A stretch of DNA of 64,000 bases, taken from Lachnospiraceae bacterium (GTDB taxonomy: Bacteria > Bacillota > Clostridia > Lachnospirales > Lachnospiraceae). The position numbers were made by a program, and so were the translations under genes. The notes beneath the pieces are model-generated. The model ran no database searches. It saw only the letters and a list, made by a program, of their open reading frames with translations, and was not told where the DNA came from. The stretch is taken from NCBI GenBank assembly GCA_017626095.1, contig JAGAJL010000009.1, forward strand, positions 46,249 to 110,248. The letters are read 5' to 3'. This document shows positions 8,001 to 16,761 of this stretch, piece by piece (positions within the stretch are counted from its first letter, which is position 1; the number at the start of each line of letters is the position of its first letter).

Positions 8001-9290
8001 ATGATGCAGGATTGGGAAAAGGATATCAGGGAAGCAAAAGAAAGTTATTGGGAAAATCCGGATAGAAAATCTTTTGATGAGGTAGAAGGAAAACAGCGGC
8101 TCGGCAAGCAGGAAATCAGAGAGGCATCTGAGCGGTTAGAACGGTTTGCACCGCTTATCATGAGATTGTTCCCGGAAACAAGTGAGAATAATGGGCTGAT
8201 AGAATCCCCTCTTTTGTGTATCAATGAAACCAAAGAGGCTTTAGGCGAAAACATGCCGAAGGGAGATTTGTATCTAAAATGTGACAGTCATCTTGCCATT
8301 GCAGGAAGTGTCAAGGCAAGAGGCGGTATCTATGAGGTATTGAAGCATACGGAAGATCTGGCTTTAGATGCAGGAATTATAACGATTTCGGATGATTACG
8401 GAAAACTGGCAGACTATCGGGATTTCTTTTCCGGATACAAGATACAGGTTGGTTCAACCGGAAATCTGAGAATGAGTATCGGTATTATGAGTGCAGCACT
8501 TGGCTATCATGCAATTGTACATATGTCCAAGGATGCCAAAGAGTGGAAAAAGGAACTTTTGCGTTCAAACGGCGTAGAAGTAATAGAATATGAAACAGAT
8601 TATTGTAAAGCCGTACAGGAAGGCAGAAAAGCATCGGATGCAGACAACAGAAGCTATTTTGTAGATGACGAACATTCGGAGAATCTGTTTCTTGGATATG
8701 CAGTGGCCGGGGAGCGTTTACAGCGACAATTAAAAGAAACGCAAATTGCGGTAGATGAGAATCATCCGTTATTTGTCTATATTCCTTGTGGAGTAGGCGG
8801 TGCTCCCGGTGGCATTACTTTTGGATTAAAACAGATCTGGGGCGATAATGTGCATTGTTTCTTTGTGGAACCGACACAGGCACCGTGCATGTATATTGCA
8901 TTGGCTTCCAAAAAAGGCGACCGGATATCGGTAGAAGATTTCGGACTGTCCGGCCGGACGCAGGCAGATGGTCTGGCAGTACAGCGGGCTTCTTCTTTGG
9001 TAACAGAGATGATGAAACTTCTTGTCAGTGGTATATTTACGGTAGAGGATGCCGAACTATTCGATTATATGAGGATATTGTACCGTCATGATAAAATAGT
9101 GATTGAGCCTTCTTCCTGTGCGGCATTTGCCGGCTATAAGGGAATGCCTCAGAAACCTCTGGCAGCGGAATACCTGAAACGATACACTGCGAATGGACAA
9201 CAGCCTACGCATATTATCTGGGCTACAGGCGGAAGTATGATGCCAAAAAGTGTTGTGCAGGAGTATTTGAATACACATATTGAAAAATAG
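8001..9290 (+). CDS. dsdA: D-serine ammonia-lyase (D-serine dehydratase)
   Basis: A PLP enzyme of 429 residues that turns D-serine into pyruvate and ammonia. The N-terminal block DIREAKESYWENPDRKS and the segment LYLKCDSHLAIAGSVKARGGIYEVLKH match DsdA; Lys105 in SVKARG is the expected PLP lysine. A glycine loop (PCGVGGAPGG) and the VIEPSSCAAFAG region near the C-terminus also fit. Length is close to the 440 residues of known DsdA. ATG at 8001 follows GAGGAG. It lies alone, 190 bases before a serine/threonine exporter-like gene, so both may handle hydroxy amino acids. It would remove toxic D-serine or use it as carbon and nitrogen. Confidence 0.92.
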   Translation: MMQDWEKDIREAKESYWENPDRKSFDEVEGKQRLGKQEIREASERLERFAPLIMRLFPETSENNGLIESPLLCINETKEALGENMPKGDLYLKCDSHLAIAGSVKARGGIYEVLKHTEDLALDAGIITISDDYGKLADYRDFFSGYKIQVGSTGNLRMSIGIMSAALGYHAIVHMSKDAKEWKKELLRSNGVEVIEYETDYCKAVQEGRKASDADNRSYFVDDEHSENLFLGYAVAGERLQRQLKETQIAVDENHPLFVYIPCGVGGAPGGITFGLKQIWGDNVHCFFVEPTQAPCMYIALASKKGDRISVEDFGLSGRTQADGLAVQRASSLVTEMMKLLVSGIFTVEDAELFDYMRILYRHDKIVIEPSSCAAFAGYKGMPQKPLAAEYLKRYTANGQQPTHIIWATGGSMMPKSVVQEYLNTHIEK

Positions 9291-9373
9291 AATTTGTTAG
9301 AGCTTTTTTCAATGTCATATGGTAGAATAGAAAATGGTTCGATTGGGGCAAATTTCGAGTGTTTTAGAATTGT

Positions 9374-9411
9374 GAGAGCACAAAGTTTGTAGCAATCTGT
9401 TGGTATCATGG
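9374..9411 (+). repeat. Short intergenic motif shared with 44992-45020
   Basis: GAGAGCACAAAGT (9374-9386) followed by GGTATCATGG (9402-9411) recurs in the same order at 44992-45004 and 45011-45020, with different spacing (15 and 6 bases). Both copies are intergenic, ahead of plus-strand genes. Function is unknown. Confidence 0.4.
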
Positions 9412-9482
9412 AGACAAAATACCTTTTGCCCTAACATCATATTATTATTGATAAATCGGACAACAAATACGGAATTAATCAT

Positions 9483-10739
9483 ATGACAATGGAAAGCAGT
9501 ATGGAAAAACAGAGTACAGAAACAGGACAATTATTATCGGCTGCCCTTGATTTAGGGGAGCAGATGTTGATATGCGGTGGCGAAGTGAATCGTGTGGAAG
9601 ATACGATCTGCCGCTTATGTAAGGCATATGGGGCAAAAAAAGTGGATGTTTTTTCCATTACCACTTGTATCATTGCCACGGCAGATTTTGGTGAACAGGG
9701 CGTGGTTACGCAGACCAGACGAATTTTGACATCGAAATTCGATATGACAGTTTTGTCTGAACTGAATGATTTATCGAGACGTGCCTGCGCATTTAAAATG
9801 TCGCCGGCCAGACTTCGTGACGAACTTCAGAAAGCAAAAGAAGTGCCGCATTATCCGTTTTGGGGAATCATTGGCTGTTTTGCGTTGATTTCAGCTGCGT
9901 TTTCTGTTTTTTTTGGTGGAAGCATGCTGGATGGTATCATATCGGCTATGATCGGTGTTGTATTATGTATTGTCCAAGCTGCACTAAACCGGGTACAGGT
10001 CAATAAATATCTGGCTGTTGTTTTATGCAGTCTTTTGGGTGGACTTTTATCAAATCTGATTTTTGCCGCTAATTTTCCGGTTCATCCGGCTATGATCAAT
10101 ATTGGAAATATTATGCTTTTGATACCCGGAATTGGACTGACCAGTGCCATCCGGGATGTTTTTAGTGGAGATACCATGTCGGGGCTGCTCAGGTCCAGTG
10201 AGGCTATTGTTTTAAGCATCGCTATTGCATGGGGGTTTGCTGCAACTGCATCACCGGAGGTAGAAGTATCACCGACCATCCTGTGGGTGGAGATTTTAAC
10301 GGCCGGACTGGGAGCTTTAGGTTATAGTCTTTGGTTTAATGTCAGAGGAAAGAGGTTAACCTTTTGTGCCCTGGTTGGCATGATGGGATGGAGTATTGTG
10401 ATTGCCACTGAAACTATAGGATTGGCGGATTTTTGGGGCTATTATTTTGGTGCAATAGCAGTTACTATCTTTGCACAGATTCTGGCAAGGACTTTGAAAT
10501 GTCCGGTAACAGTCTTTGTTGTTACGGCAGCGATACCTTTAATCCCCGGTGGTAGCCTGTATGCAACGATGCGCTATGCCATTGCAAAAGATTGGGAAAA
10601 TTTTACAGCTTACGGATTGCGGACACTGGGATATGCAATTTTGATTTCTGCCGGTATATTGACGGTTATGACGGTTGTGCATATTATTGAAATTCTCGTA
10701 AATCGCAAGAATGTGAGAAGGCAGGACAGCAATGGCTAA
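9483..10739 (+). CDS. Threonine/serine exporter family protein (ThrE-type, fused halves)
   Basis: A 418-residue membrane protein. Residues 15-125 are the cytoplasmic start of the ThrE/DUF1212 domain (LGEQMLICGGEVNRVEDTI), followed by about ten predicted membrane helices that include the second ThrE_2/DUF3815 half (FVVTAAIPLIPGGSLYATM). In many Firmicutes the two halves are separate genes; here they are joined, as in Corynebacterium ThrE. The role by family is export of threonine and serine driven by the membrane potential. No strong ribosome binding site is seen at 9483; starting at the second Met, 9489, is possible. Upstream is dsdA. Confidence 0.85.
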   Translation: MTMESSMEKQSTETGQLLSAALDLGEQMLICGGEVNRVEDTICRLCKAYGAKKVDVFSITTCIIATADFGEQGVVTQTRRILTSKFDMTVLSELNDLSRRACAFKMSPARLRDELQKAKEVPHYPFWGIIGCFALISAAFSVFFGGSMLDGIISAMIGVVLCIVQAALNRVQVNKYLAVVLCSLLGGLLSNLIFAANFPVHPAMINIGNIMLLIPGIGLTSAIRDVFSGDTMSGLLRSSEAIVLSIAIAWGFAATASPEVEVSPTILWVEILTAGLGALGYSLWFNVRGKRLTFCALVGMMGWSIVIATETIGLADFWGYYFGAIAVTIFAQILARTLKCPVTVFVVTAAIPLIPGGSLYATMRYAIAKDWENFTAYGLRTLGYAILISAGILTVMTVVHIIEILVNRKNVRRQDSNG

Positions 10740-10813
10740 CATTGAAGCAATTGCTTTTAAAAAACTGATTTATTATAATGTGACAGGATAAATAAGAAAA
10801 ACAGGAATCAAAT

Positions 10814-12376
10814 ATGGAAGAGTTTGTTTTACCAAAGGATTTTGAAGAAAAGATGAAACGCCTGCTCAAAGACGAGTGGGAATCGTTTATAGATTGTTAT
10901 GAAAATCAAAGATATCAGGCATTGCGTATAAATTCTCTAAAACTGCATTCCAATGATGTGAAAGAGAAAGAAACGTTTCACCATTTCGTACTGGGGATGT
11001 TGGGAATGGATGAAATGATTCATGTTCCCTGGACGGAGAATGGATATTATTATGATGCTAATCTGCGTCCGGGAAAGCATGCTTTTCATGAAATGGGGTT
11101 ATATTATATTCAGGAACCGAGTGCGATGTCGGCAGCCGGTCTTTTGAATGTCAAACCGGGAGAAATCGTTTTGGATTTATGTGCCGCGCCCGGCGGAAAA
11201 TCAACACAGATTGCAGCTTCTTTACAGGGAAAAGGGTTGCTTGTGGCTAATGAGATTCATCCGGCCCGATGCAAAATTCTTTCGCAGAATATAGAGCGGA
11301 TGGGAATCGGAAATGCGCTGGTAACCAACGAAGAGCCGGGGGCTTTGGCGGCACATTTTCCGGTCTTTTTTGATAAAATTTTAGTGGATGCACCCTGCAG
11401 TGGCGAGGGAATGTTTCGGAAAAATCCGGATGCCATGTCAGAGTGGAGTTTGGATTCTGTTAAGATGTGTGCTGAAAGACAGGCCGATATTCTGAAAAAA
11501 GCCGCTGTGATGCTAAAACCGGGAGGATATCTGGTTTATTCAACATGTACTTTTTCACCGGAAGAAGATGAGATGTCGATTGCTCATTTTTTAAAAATAC
11601 ATCCCGATTTTGAAATTGAAAGAGTGGCTTCACCTTTCTTTGATTCGGCCAGACCGGATTGGGCAAATGAAGACGGGAATGGTTTTGGACTGGAATACAC
11701 GTATCGTTTGTGGCCTCATAAACTGCATGGCGAAGGTCATTATGTCGCTGTATTAAAGAAAAAAGAGACCTGCCAGAATTTGGGGGATGATACGATTGTC
11801 TGTTGTGAAAATGGAAAAGCAGAGCAGGTGATTACACAGTCCAAAAAGAAAAATAAAAGAAAACAGACGTCAAAAAAAGGAACCGGTGACAATTTGACCA
11901 AAGATCAAAAACAATCCTTGGAAACGGTATACCGGGAAACTCTGGAAACGGAAGTGATAGAAAGATTTTCCGATGTACAATATATCCTGTATGGAGATAA
12001 TTTGTATGCGCTTCCGCAGGGGATTTCTTCTATTACCGGAATAAAAGTAGAACGTCCCGGGCTTCAGATTGGAACTTTCAAAAAGGATCGTTTCGAGCCG
12101 GCACATGCACTGGCTATGGCTTTAAAAAAGGAAGATGTAAAGCTTTATGTGAATTTGCCGCTTGATGATAGCAGAGTAAACGGCTATTTTAGAGGAGAGA
12201 GCTTTTTTATACAGGAAGGAGAATTGTTTGCATCTGCGAACGAAACGGTAGATGATATTTTTGAAAAAAAGGGATTTTGTATGGTCTGCGTGGAGGGTTT
12301 TCCGGCAGGATGGGGAAAATTGTCAAACGGACAACTAAAAAATCATTATCCGAAAGGATTGCGAAAGGAATTGTAG
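10814..12376 (+). CDS. RsmF/RsmB-type rRNA m5C methyltransferase
   Basis: A 520-residue NOL1/NOP2/Sun-family enzyme. The SAM site LDLCAAPGGKSTQIA is followed by DAPCSGEGMFRKNP with Cys195 (product-release cysteine) and STCTFSPEEDE with Cys245 (the catalytic nucleophile). The C-terminal third, after a Lys-rich linker near residues 340-365, carries the PUA-like FAU extension typical of YebU/RsmF of Firmicutes, which methylate 16S rRNA cytosines. Start is ATG at 10814, with a weak upstream AGGAATC. The next gene, mnmA, also acts on RNA. Confidence 0.88.
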   Translation: MEEFVLPKDFEEKMKRLLKDEWESFIDCYENQRYQALRINSLKLHSNDVKEKETFHHFVLGMLGMDEMIHVPWTENGYYYDANLRPGKHAFHEMGLYYIQEPSAMSAAGLLNVKPGEIVLDLCAAPGGKSTQIAASLQGKGLLVANEIHPARCKILSQNIERMGIGNALVTNEEPGALAAHFPVFFDKILVDAPCSGEGMFRKNPDAMSEWSLDSVKMCAERQADILKKAAVMLKPGGYLVYSTCTFSPEEDEMSIAHFLKIHPDFEIERVASPFFDSARPDWANEDGNGFGLEYTYRLWPHKLHGEGHYVAVLKKKETCQNLGDDTIVCCENGKAEQVITQSKKKNKRKQTSKKGTGDNLTKDQKQSLETVYRETLETEVIERFSDVQYILYGDNLYALPQGISSITGIKVERPGLQIGTFKKDRFEPAHALAMALKKEDVKLYVNLPLDDSRVNGYFRGESFFIQEGELFASANETVDDIFEKKGFCMVCVEGFPAGWGKLSNGQLKNHYPKGLRKEL

Positions 12377-12478
12377 AAATTCTCAAAGCGGCAAAATAGA
12401 GATGAATATGGATTTGGAAATAAACAGAGAAAGCATCAGATTATGAAATAGGAAATAAGTCAGAATATAAAGCGGGAA

Positions 12479-13624
12479 ATGGAAGAAAAAATGAAACAGG
12501 AAATAAAACAGGGAACGGATCAGGAAAAGGCTTCTATCAAAGGAAATACAGATAAAAAGAAAGCACTAATTGCCATGAGTGGAGGAATTGATTCCTCAGT
12601 GGCTGTTTATTTGATGAAAAATGCGGGATATGACTGTATGGGAATCACGATGAAACTGTATGATAATCAGGATGTTCGGGATGATGCGACAAAGACCTGT
12701 TGCTCGATTTCTGATGTGGCTGATGCAAGGGCGGTTGCGCAGTCGTTTGATATTCCTTATTATGTTCTGAATTTCAGTGAGGATTTTGATAAAGAAGTCA
12801 TTCAACGCTTTGTCGATACTTATATGGCAGGCGGAACACCAAATCCCTGCATTGAATGTAATCGCTATATGAAATTTGCAAAGCTCATGCACCGTATGTA
12901 TGAGTTAGGCTATGATTACGTCGTGACCGGCCATTATGCAAGGGTTGAAAAAGATGAAACGACCGGTCGTTTTCTCTTAAAAAAAGGACTGGATGAATCC
13001 AAAGATCAGAGCTATGTGCTATACAATCTGACTCAGGAGCAGCTTGCCCACATAATCTTCCCTTTGGGGAATTATCATAAGACCGAGATACGACAGATGG
13101 CGCAGGATATGCATTTGGTAAATGCGAATAAGCCGGACAGTCAGGATATCTGTTTTGTGCCGGATGGTGATTATGCGTCTTTTATCGAAAGGTATTGTGA
13201 AAAGGAATTTCCACATGGTGAATTTGTAAACAAAGAAGGAGAAGTATTAGGCGAGCATAAGGGCTTAATTCGATATACAACCGGACAGAGAAAAGGTCTG
13301 GGTCTTTCTTTAAAAGAACCTATGTATGTGCTAAAAAAAGAGATGGAAAAGAATCGGGTCATTCTGGGAAGAAATGAAGATTTGTTTACAACAACGCTGG
13401 AAGCCAATGATTTAAACTGGATTTCGATTGAAAAACTGACTGAGCCGATGCAATGCAAAGCAAAGACGAGATATAAACAAAAAGAAGCGGATGCTTTGTT
13501 GGAACCTTTGGAAGATGGAAAAGTCCGCCTGACCTTTTATGAACCACAAAGGGCCATAACAGCAGGTCAGGCAGTGGTATTTTATGACAAAGATGTTGTA
13601 ATCGGCGGTGGGAAAATACTGTAA
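12479..13624 (+). CDS. mnmA: tRNA-specific 2-thiouridylase MnmA
   Basis: The enzyme that places sulfur at U34 of Lys, Glu and Gln tRNAs, using a persulfide from a cysteine desulfurase. PP-loop AMSGGIDSSVAVYLM near residue 38, catalytic Cys124 in NPCIECNRYMKF and Cys225 in SQDICFVPDGDY are all present. The protein is 381 residues, about 20 longer than usual because of a Lys/Glu/Gln-rich N-terminal extension; a later start is possible but no better ribosome site is evident. It sits among genes for cysteine and sulfur handling further downstream. Confidence 0.95.
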   Translation: MEEKMKQEIKQGTDQEKASIKGNTDKKKALIAMSGGIDSSVAVYLMKNAGYDCMGITMKLYDNQDVRDDATKTCCSISDVADARAVAQSFDIPYYVLNFSEDFDKEVIQRFVDTYMAGGTPNPCIECNRYMKFAKLMHRMYELGYDYVVTGHYARVEKDETTGRFLLKKGLDESKDQSYVLYNLTQEQLAHIIFPLGNYHKTEIRQMAQDMHLVNANKPDSQDICFVPDGDYASFIERYCEKEFPHGEFVNKEGEVLGEHKGLIRYTTGQRKGLGLSLKEPMYVLKKEMEKNRVILGRNEDLFTTTLEANDLNWISIEKLTEPMQCKAKTRYKQKEADALLEPLEDGKVRLTFYEPQRAITAGQAVVFYDKDVVIGGGKIL

Positions 13625-13729
13625 AGCGGCGGAAATAACGACTGGCGGAATTAGGGAAAAAGCAGGTAGAAACGGCAGTTGCTAAAAGCAGGCAGGAATG
13701 AAACTGCTAAATTCAAAAGGAGATAGCGA

Positions 13730-14296
13730 ATGTCAGAAATACTGGATATTGTTGATGAATGCGGGAATCCGACCGGACAGACGGTTGAACGAGAAAAAGC
13801 GCATACACAGGGAATTATGCACCGGACATCCCATGTCTGGATTGTACGGAAAAAAGAAGAAAAAATTCAGGTTCTTCTTCAAAAAAGAAGCATAAATAAG
13901 GAGTCCTTTCCGGGATGTTTTGATATTTCAAGTGCAGGTCATATTCCGGCAGGATGTGGATATGTGGAATCGGCTCTGCGTGAACTAAACGAAGAGCTTG
14001 GTGTTTATGCATCTGAAGAAGACTTGATTTTTTGTGGAGATCGTCTGGTTTTATGGGATGATGAGTTTAACGGAAAGGTATTTTGTGACCGGCAATATTC
14101 ACGAGTATTTGCTTTATGGCTTTCTCAGGATGAGAAAGATTTTATCCTTCAGCCCGAGGAAGTGGATGCCGTTTTATGGATGGATTTGGAACAATGCATA
14201 GAGGCGGTAAAGCACAATACAATTCCGCATTGTATGGTTTTGGAAGAACTGAAAATGGTATATGCTGCGGTAAAAGATGAAGTGGATGCTGAATAG
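13730..14296 (+). CDS. NUDIX hydrolase
   Basis: A 188-residue protein of the group related to isopentenyl-diphosphate isomerase (LDIVDECGNPTGQTVEREKAHTQGI start). The NUDIX box runs GHIPAGCGYVESALRELNEELG, with the RELNEELG core that binds metal. ATG at 13730 follows AAGGAGA. The family cleaves nucleoside diphosphates linked to another group; the substrate is unknown. No isoprenoid genes lie nearby, so a housekeeping role is more likely than isomerase activity. Confidence 0.85.
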   Translation: MSEILDIVDECGNPTGQTVEREKAHTQGIMHRTSHVWIVRKKEEKIQVLLQKRSINKESFPGCFDISSAGHIPAGCGYVESALRELNEELGVYASEEDLIFCGDRLVLWDDEFNGKVFCDRQYSRVFALWLSQDEKDFILQPEEVDAVLWMDLEQCIEAVKHNTIPHCMVLEELKMVYAAVKDEVDAE

Positions 14297-14467
14297 GATA
14301 AAAGCAGGAACTGATGTGGTATATGGTGTAAAAATGCGGAAGTGAATGAAAAAATAAATAATGAAGCGAATTGATATTGCAATTCGATATAAAGAAAAAC
14401 TATAGCCAGTTAAAAAACATATATAATTGCCTTTAACAATAAAATAGTGTAGATTGAAGAGAACATT

Positions 14468-14509
14468 GAAGCAGAAAAGCCATTGGCTTGGTAATGGGTA
14501 GCTTGCTTC
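14468..14509 (+). promoter_or_regulatory. Nested hairpin in leader of SGNH hydrolase gene
   Basis: GAAGCA (14468-14473) pairs with TGCTTC (14504-14509), and inside it CCATT (14480-14484) pairs with AATGG (14493-14497). It ends directly before AAAGGAGTG, a ribosome-site-like stretch that is not next to a recognised start; the gene begins 38 bases further on. No T run follows, so it is not a terminator. Confidence 0.35.
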
Positions 14510-14546
14510 AAAGGAGTGATAGAAAAAAGTTAAAGGCGGAAAAAGT

Positions 14547-15179
14547 ATGAAACAGTTGTTGTGCTATGGTGATTCAAATACATGGGGGTTAATCCCCGGA
14601 ACAAAGGAACGCTATCCGTGGGGAATCAGATGGACCAGCATCCTGCAGGAAAAATTAGGCAGCTCAGATGTACATGTCATTGAAGAAGGATTGTGTGGAA
14701 GAACAACCGTATTCGAGGATTTTTACAGAAAAGGCAGGAAAGGTCTTGCAACCCTTCCGTTCATTTTAGAATCCCAGTATCCGGTTGATGCTGCCATTCT
14801 CATGCTTGGAACCAACGATTGTAAAGCTTATTATCACAATTCGCCCTATATCATTGCAAAAGGAGTGTCGCAGTGTGTGGATGAATTGTTACGTTACATA
14901 GAGCCGGAAAAAATCTTGATTATTTCCCCGATACATCTGGGAAAGGATGTGTGGGAAGAACAGTTTGATCCCGAATTTAGTCAGAAATCGGTGGATATTT
15001 CTATCGGATTAAAAGAGGAATACCAAAAGATTGCAAAACAAAAGCAGGTTCACTTTCTGGCAGCATCTGATTTTGTAAATCCAAGTGATGATGACAGAGA
15101 ACACATGGATGAGAAAGGACATGCGGTTTTGGCAGAGCAAATACTAAGGGTTTTGCAAGAAAAACATGTGCTTGAATAA
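14547..15179 (+). CDS. SGNH/GDSL hydrolase (arylesterase-like)
   Basis: A 210-residue SGNH esterase: block I CYGDSNTWG with the nucleophile Ser, a Gly block (EEGLCGRTT), block III LMLGTNDCK, and the C-terminal catalytic Asp-x-x-His region (EHMDEKGHAVLA). It has no signal peptide and is closest to cytoplasmic arylesterase/acyltransferase types (TesA-related). The natural substrate cannot be predicted. ATG follows AAAGGCGGAAAA. Confidence 0.85.
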   Translation: MKQLLCYGDSNTWGLIPGTKERYPWGIRWTSILQEKLGSSDVHVIEEGLCGRTTVFEDFYRKGRKGLATLPFILESQYPVDAAILMLGTNDCKAYYHNSPYIIAKGVSQCVDELLRYIEPEKILIISPIHLGKDVWEEQFDPEFSQKSVDISIGLKEEYQKIAKQKQVHFLAASDFVNPSDDDREHMDEKGHAVLAEQILRVLQEKHVLE

Positions 15180-15310
15180 TCACTCATTGTATTTTAAAAT
15201 GTGATTGATGCAAGGGTCGAAAGTGCAAAAGCCGATCATGCTTGCAAAGTGCAACGGAGCAATTCGTATGCATCAAAGAAATGCAAGGATTGAAAAAGGA
15301 GGAAAATGTG

Positions 15311-15568
15311 ATGATTTATCAATATAAACCGGTTGGAGTTTGTTCACAGAATATTACGGTAGAATTAGAGCAGGATACCATTAAATCCGTGCAGTTTGTC
15401 GGCGGATGTAACGGAAATACGCAGGGAGTAGGTGCTTTGGTTGCCGGTATGAAGGTAGACGAGGCTATTAAAAGACTGCGTGGAATAAAATGCGGATTTC
15501 GTCCTACATCTTGCCCTGATCAGCTTTCTATTGCTTTAGAACAGGCTTTAAAGGCATCTGAATCTTAA
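15311..15568 (+). CDS. TSCPD-domain protein, TIGR03905 family
   Basis: An 85-residue protein with the TSCPD motif in full (RPTSCPDQLSIAL) and the GGCNGNTQG stretch. The family resembles the C-terminal zinc-binding region of class II ribonucleotide reductases but occurs alone in Clostridia; its function is unknown. ATG at 15311 is selected because AAAGGAGG lies eight bases upstream; a further 23 in-frame codons upstream lack a site. It is followed after 40 bases by the cysteine-regulon operator and the LysR gene. Confidence 0.85.
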   Translation: MIYQYKPVGVCSQNITVELEQDTIKSVQFVGGCNGNTQGVGALVAGMKVDEAIKRLRGIKCGFRPTSCPDQLSIALEQALKASES

Positions 15569-15608
15569 TTACTCAAATTGGCAGAGTATCATAATTCTTG
15601 AGATTTTG

Positions 15609-15643
15609 GGCATTTGTTATAGAATATAACTATAACAAATGCC
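15609..15643 (+). promoter_or_regulatory. Cysteine-regulon operator upstream of LysR gene
   Basis: A perfect palindrome with 14-base arms (GGCATTTGTTATAG at 15609-15622 and its complement at 15630-15643) around 7 bases. Its core GTTATAG-N7-CTATAAC (15616-15636) is shared, with the same spacing, by the sites upstream of cysK and metY. The layout includes the T-N11-A form of LysR-regulator boxes and lies 87 bases before the LysR start, fitting autoregulation. No T run follows, so a terminator is less likely. Confidence 0.7.
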
Positions 15644-15722
15644 TGTTTGGTATCATGATATATACTTACTAAAGAACATAAATGAAAATGGCGAGATCAT
15701 CAGATAAGGAGATAAGAACGGT

Positions 15723-16634
15723 ATGACGATTACACAATTAAAATATGTGATTACGGTAGCAGAATCCAATTCCATGAACGAAGCGGCCGGAAAGCTGTTT
15801 ATTTCACAGCCAAGTTTATCGGCAGCCATTAAAGAACTGGAGAATGAGATTGGGATTGAGCTGTTTCGCAGAACAAATCGTGGGATTACTGTGACTCCGG
15901 AAGGAAAAGAGTTTATTGGTTATGCGAAACAGACTGTGCAGCAGTATGAACTGATGGAAGCGAAATACGTCAGCAAAAAAGAATTGAAAAAGAAGTTCAG
16001 TGTATCCACCCAGCATTATGCTTTTGCGGTCAATGCTTTTTCAGAGATGGTAAAGCAGTTTGGCATGGATGAATATGAATTTGCAATATACGAAACAAGA
16101 ACCAATGATGTCATTGAAGATGTCAAGAATTTTAAGAGTGAATTCGGAATTTTGTATCTGAACGATTTTAACAGAAATGTACTATCCAAGATTTTTTCGG
16201 AGAACAATCTGGAGTTTCATCCGCTGTTAAACTGTGGTATCTATGCCTATATGTGGAAAAAACATCCGCTTGCGAAAGAAAAACTGGTTAGCTTAGAACA
16301 ACTCAATGACTATCCCTGCCTTGCTTTTGACCAGGGCAGTAATAATTCCTTTTATTTTGCGGAGGAAGTTTTATCGACTTATGAATATAAACAGTTAATT
16401 CGTGCGAATGACAGAGCAACTCTTTTAAATCTGATGGTTGGATTAAAGGGATATACTCTTTGTTCAGGGATTCTTTGTGAGGATTTAAACGGTTCGGAAT
16501 ATTGTGCCGTGAAACTGGATTCGGATGAAGTTATGACAGTGGGTTATCTCATTCGTAAGGGAATGAATATCAGTCCGTTGGGACAGAAGTATCTGGAAGA
16601 AATCTTAAAGTTTAAGGATAAAGCCTTGATATAG
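15723..16634 (+). CDS. LysR-family transcriptional regulator, likely of cysteine/methionine genes
   Basis: A 303-residue LysR protein: N-terminal winged helix (NEAAGKLFISQPSLSAAIKELENEIGIELFRRTNRGITVTPEG) and a substrate-binding domain from about residue 92. ATG follows ATAAGGAGATAAGAACGGT. A perfect operator palindrome upstream is repeated before cysK and the metY-like gene, which points to sulfur amino acid control, as for CysB, CmbR and YtlI types. Effector (for example O-acetylserine) is inference. A 14-codon frame (15682-15726) overlaps the start but has no clear ribosome site. Confidence 0.85.
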   Translation: MTITQLKYVITVAESNSMNEAAGKLFISQPSLSAAIKELENEIGIELFRRTNRGITVTPEGKEFIGYAKQTVQQYELMEAKYVSKKELKKKFSVSTQHYAFAVNAFSEMVKQFGMDEYEFAIYETRTNDVIEDVKNFKSEFGILYLNDFNRNVLSKIFSENNLEFHPLLNCGIYAYMWKKHPLAKEKLVSLEQLNDYPCLAFDQGSNNSFYFAEEVLSTYEYKQLIRANDRATLLNLMVGLKGYTLCSGILCEDLNGSEYCAVKLDSDEVMTVGYLIRKGMNISPLGQKYLEEILKFKDKALI

Positions 16635-16678
16635 TTATGCTATGATAGCAATGGATTGCTTAATGATTATATGATTTT

Positions 16679-16709
16679 GTCATTTGCGAAAACGAATTTT
16701 GCAAATGAC
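16679..16709 (+). repeat. Inverted repeat upstream of methyltransferase gene
   Basis: GTCATTTGCGAAAA (16679-16692) and TTTTGCAAATGAC (16697-16709) pair with one bulged G and a CGAA loop. No T run follows. It lies 45 bases after the LysR stop and 53 bases before the next start. Confidence 0.5.
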
Positions 16710-16761
16710 GCTTTCGACACTTATAGCATATATTTGTGATCGAATAAAAGGATTTACGCTT

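Noticed and set aside
15609-15643. The perfect palindrome as a terminator of the TSCPD gene
   Set aside because: No T run follows and its core recurs before cysK and metY, so an operator explains it better.
15682-15726. 14-codon ORF overlapping the LysR start as a leader peptide
   Set aside because: No convincing ribosome site and no enrichment in Cys or Met codons beyond the start; kept only as a note.
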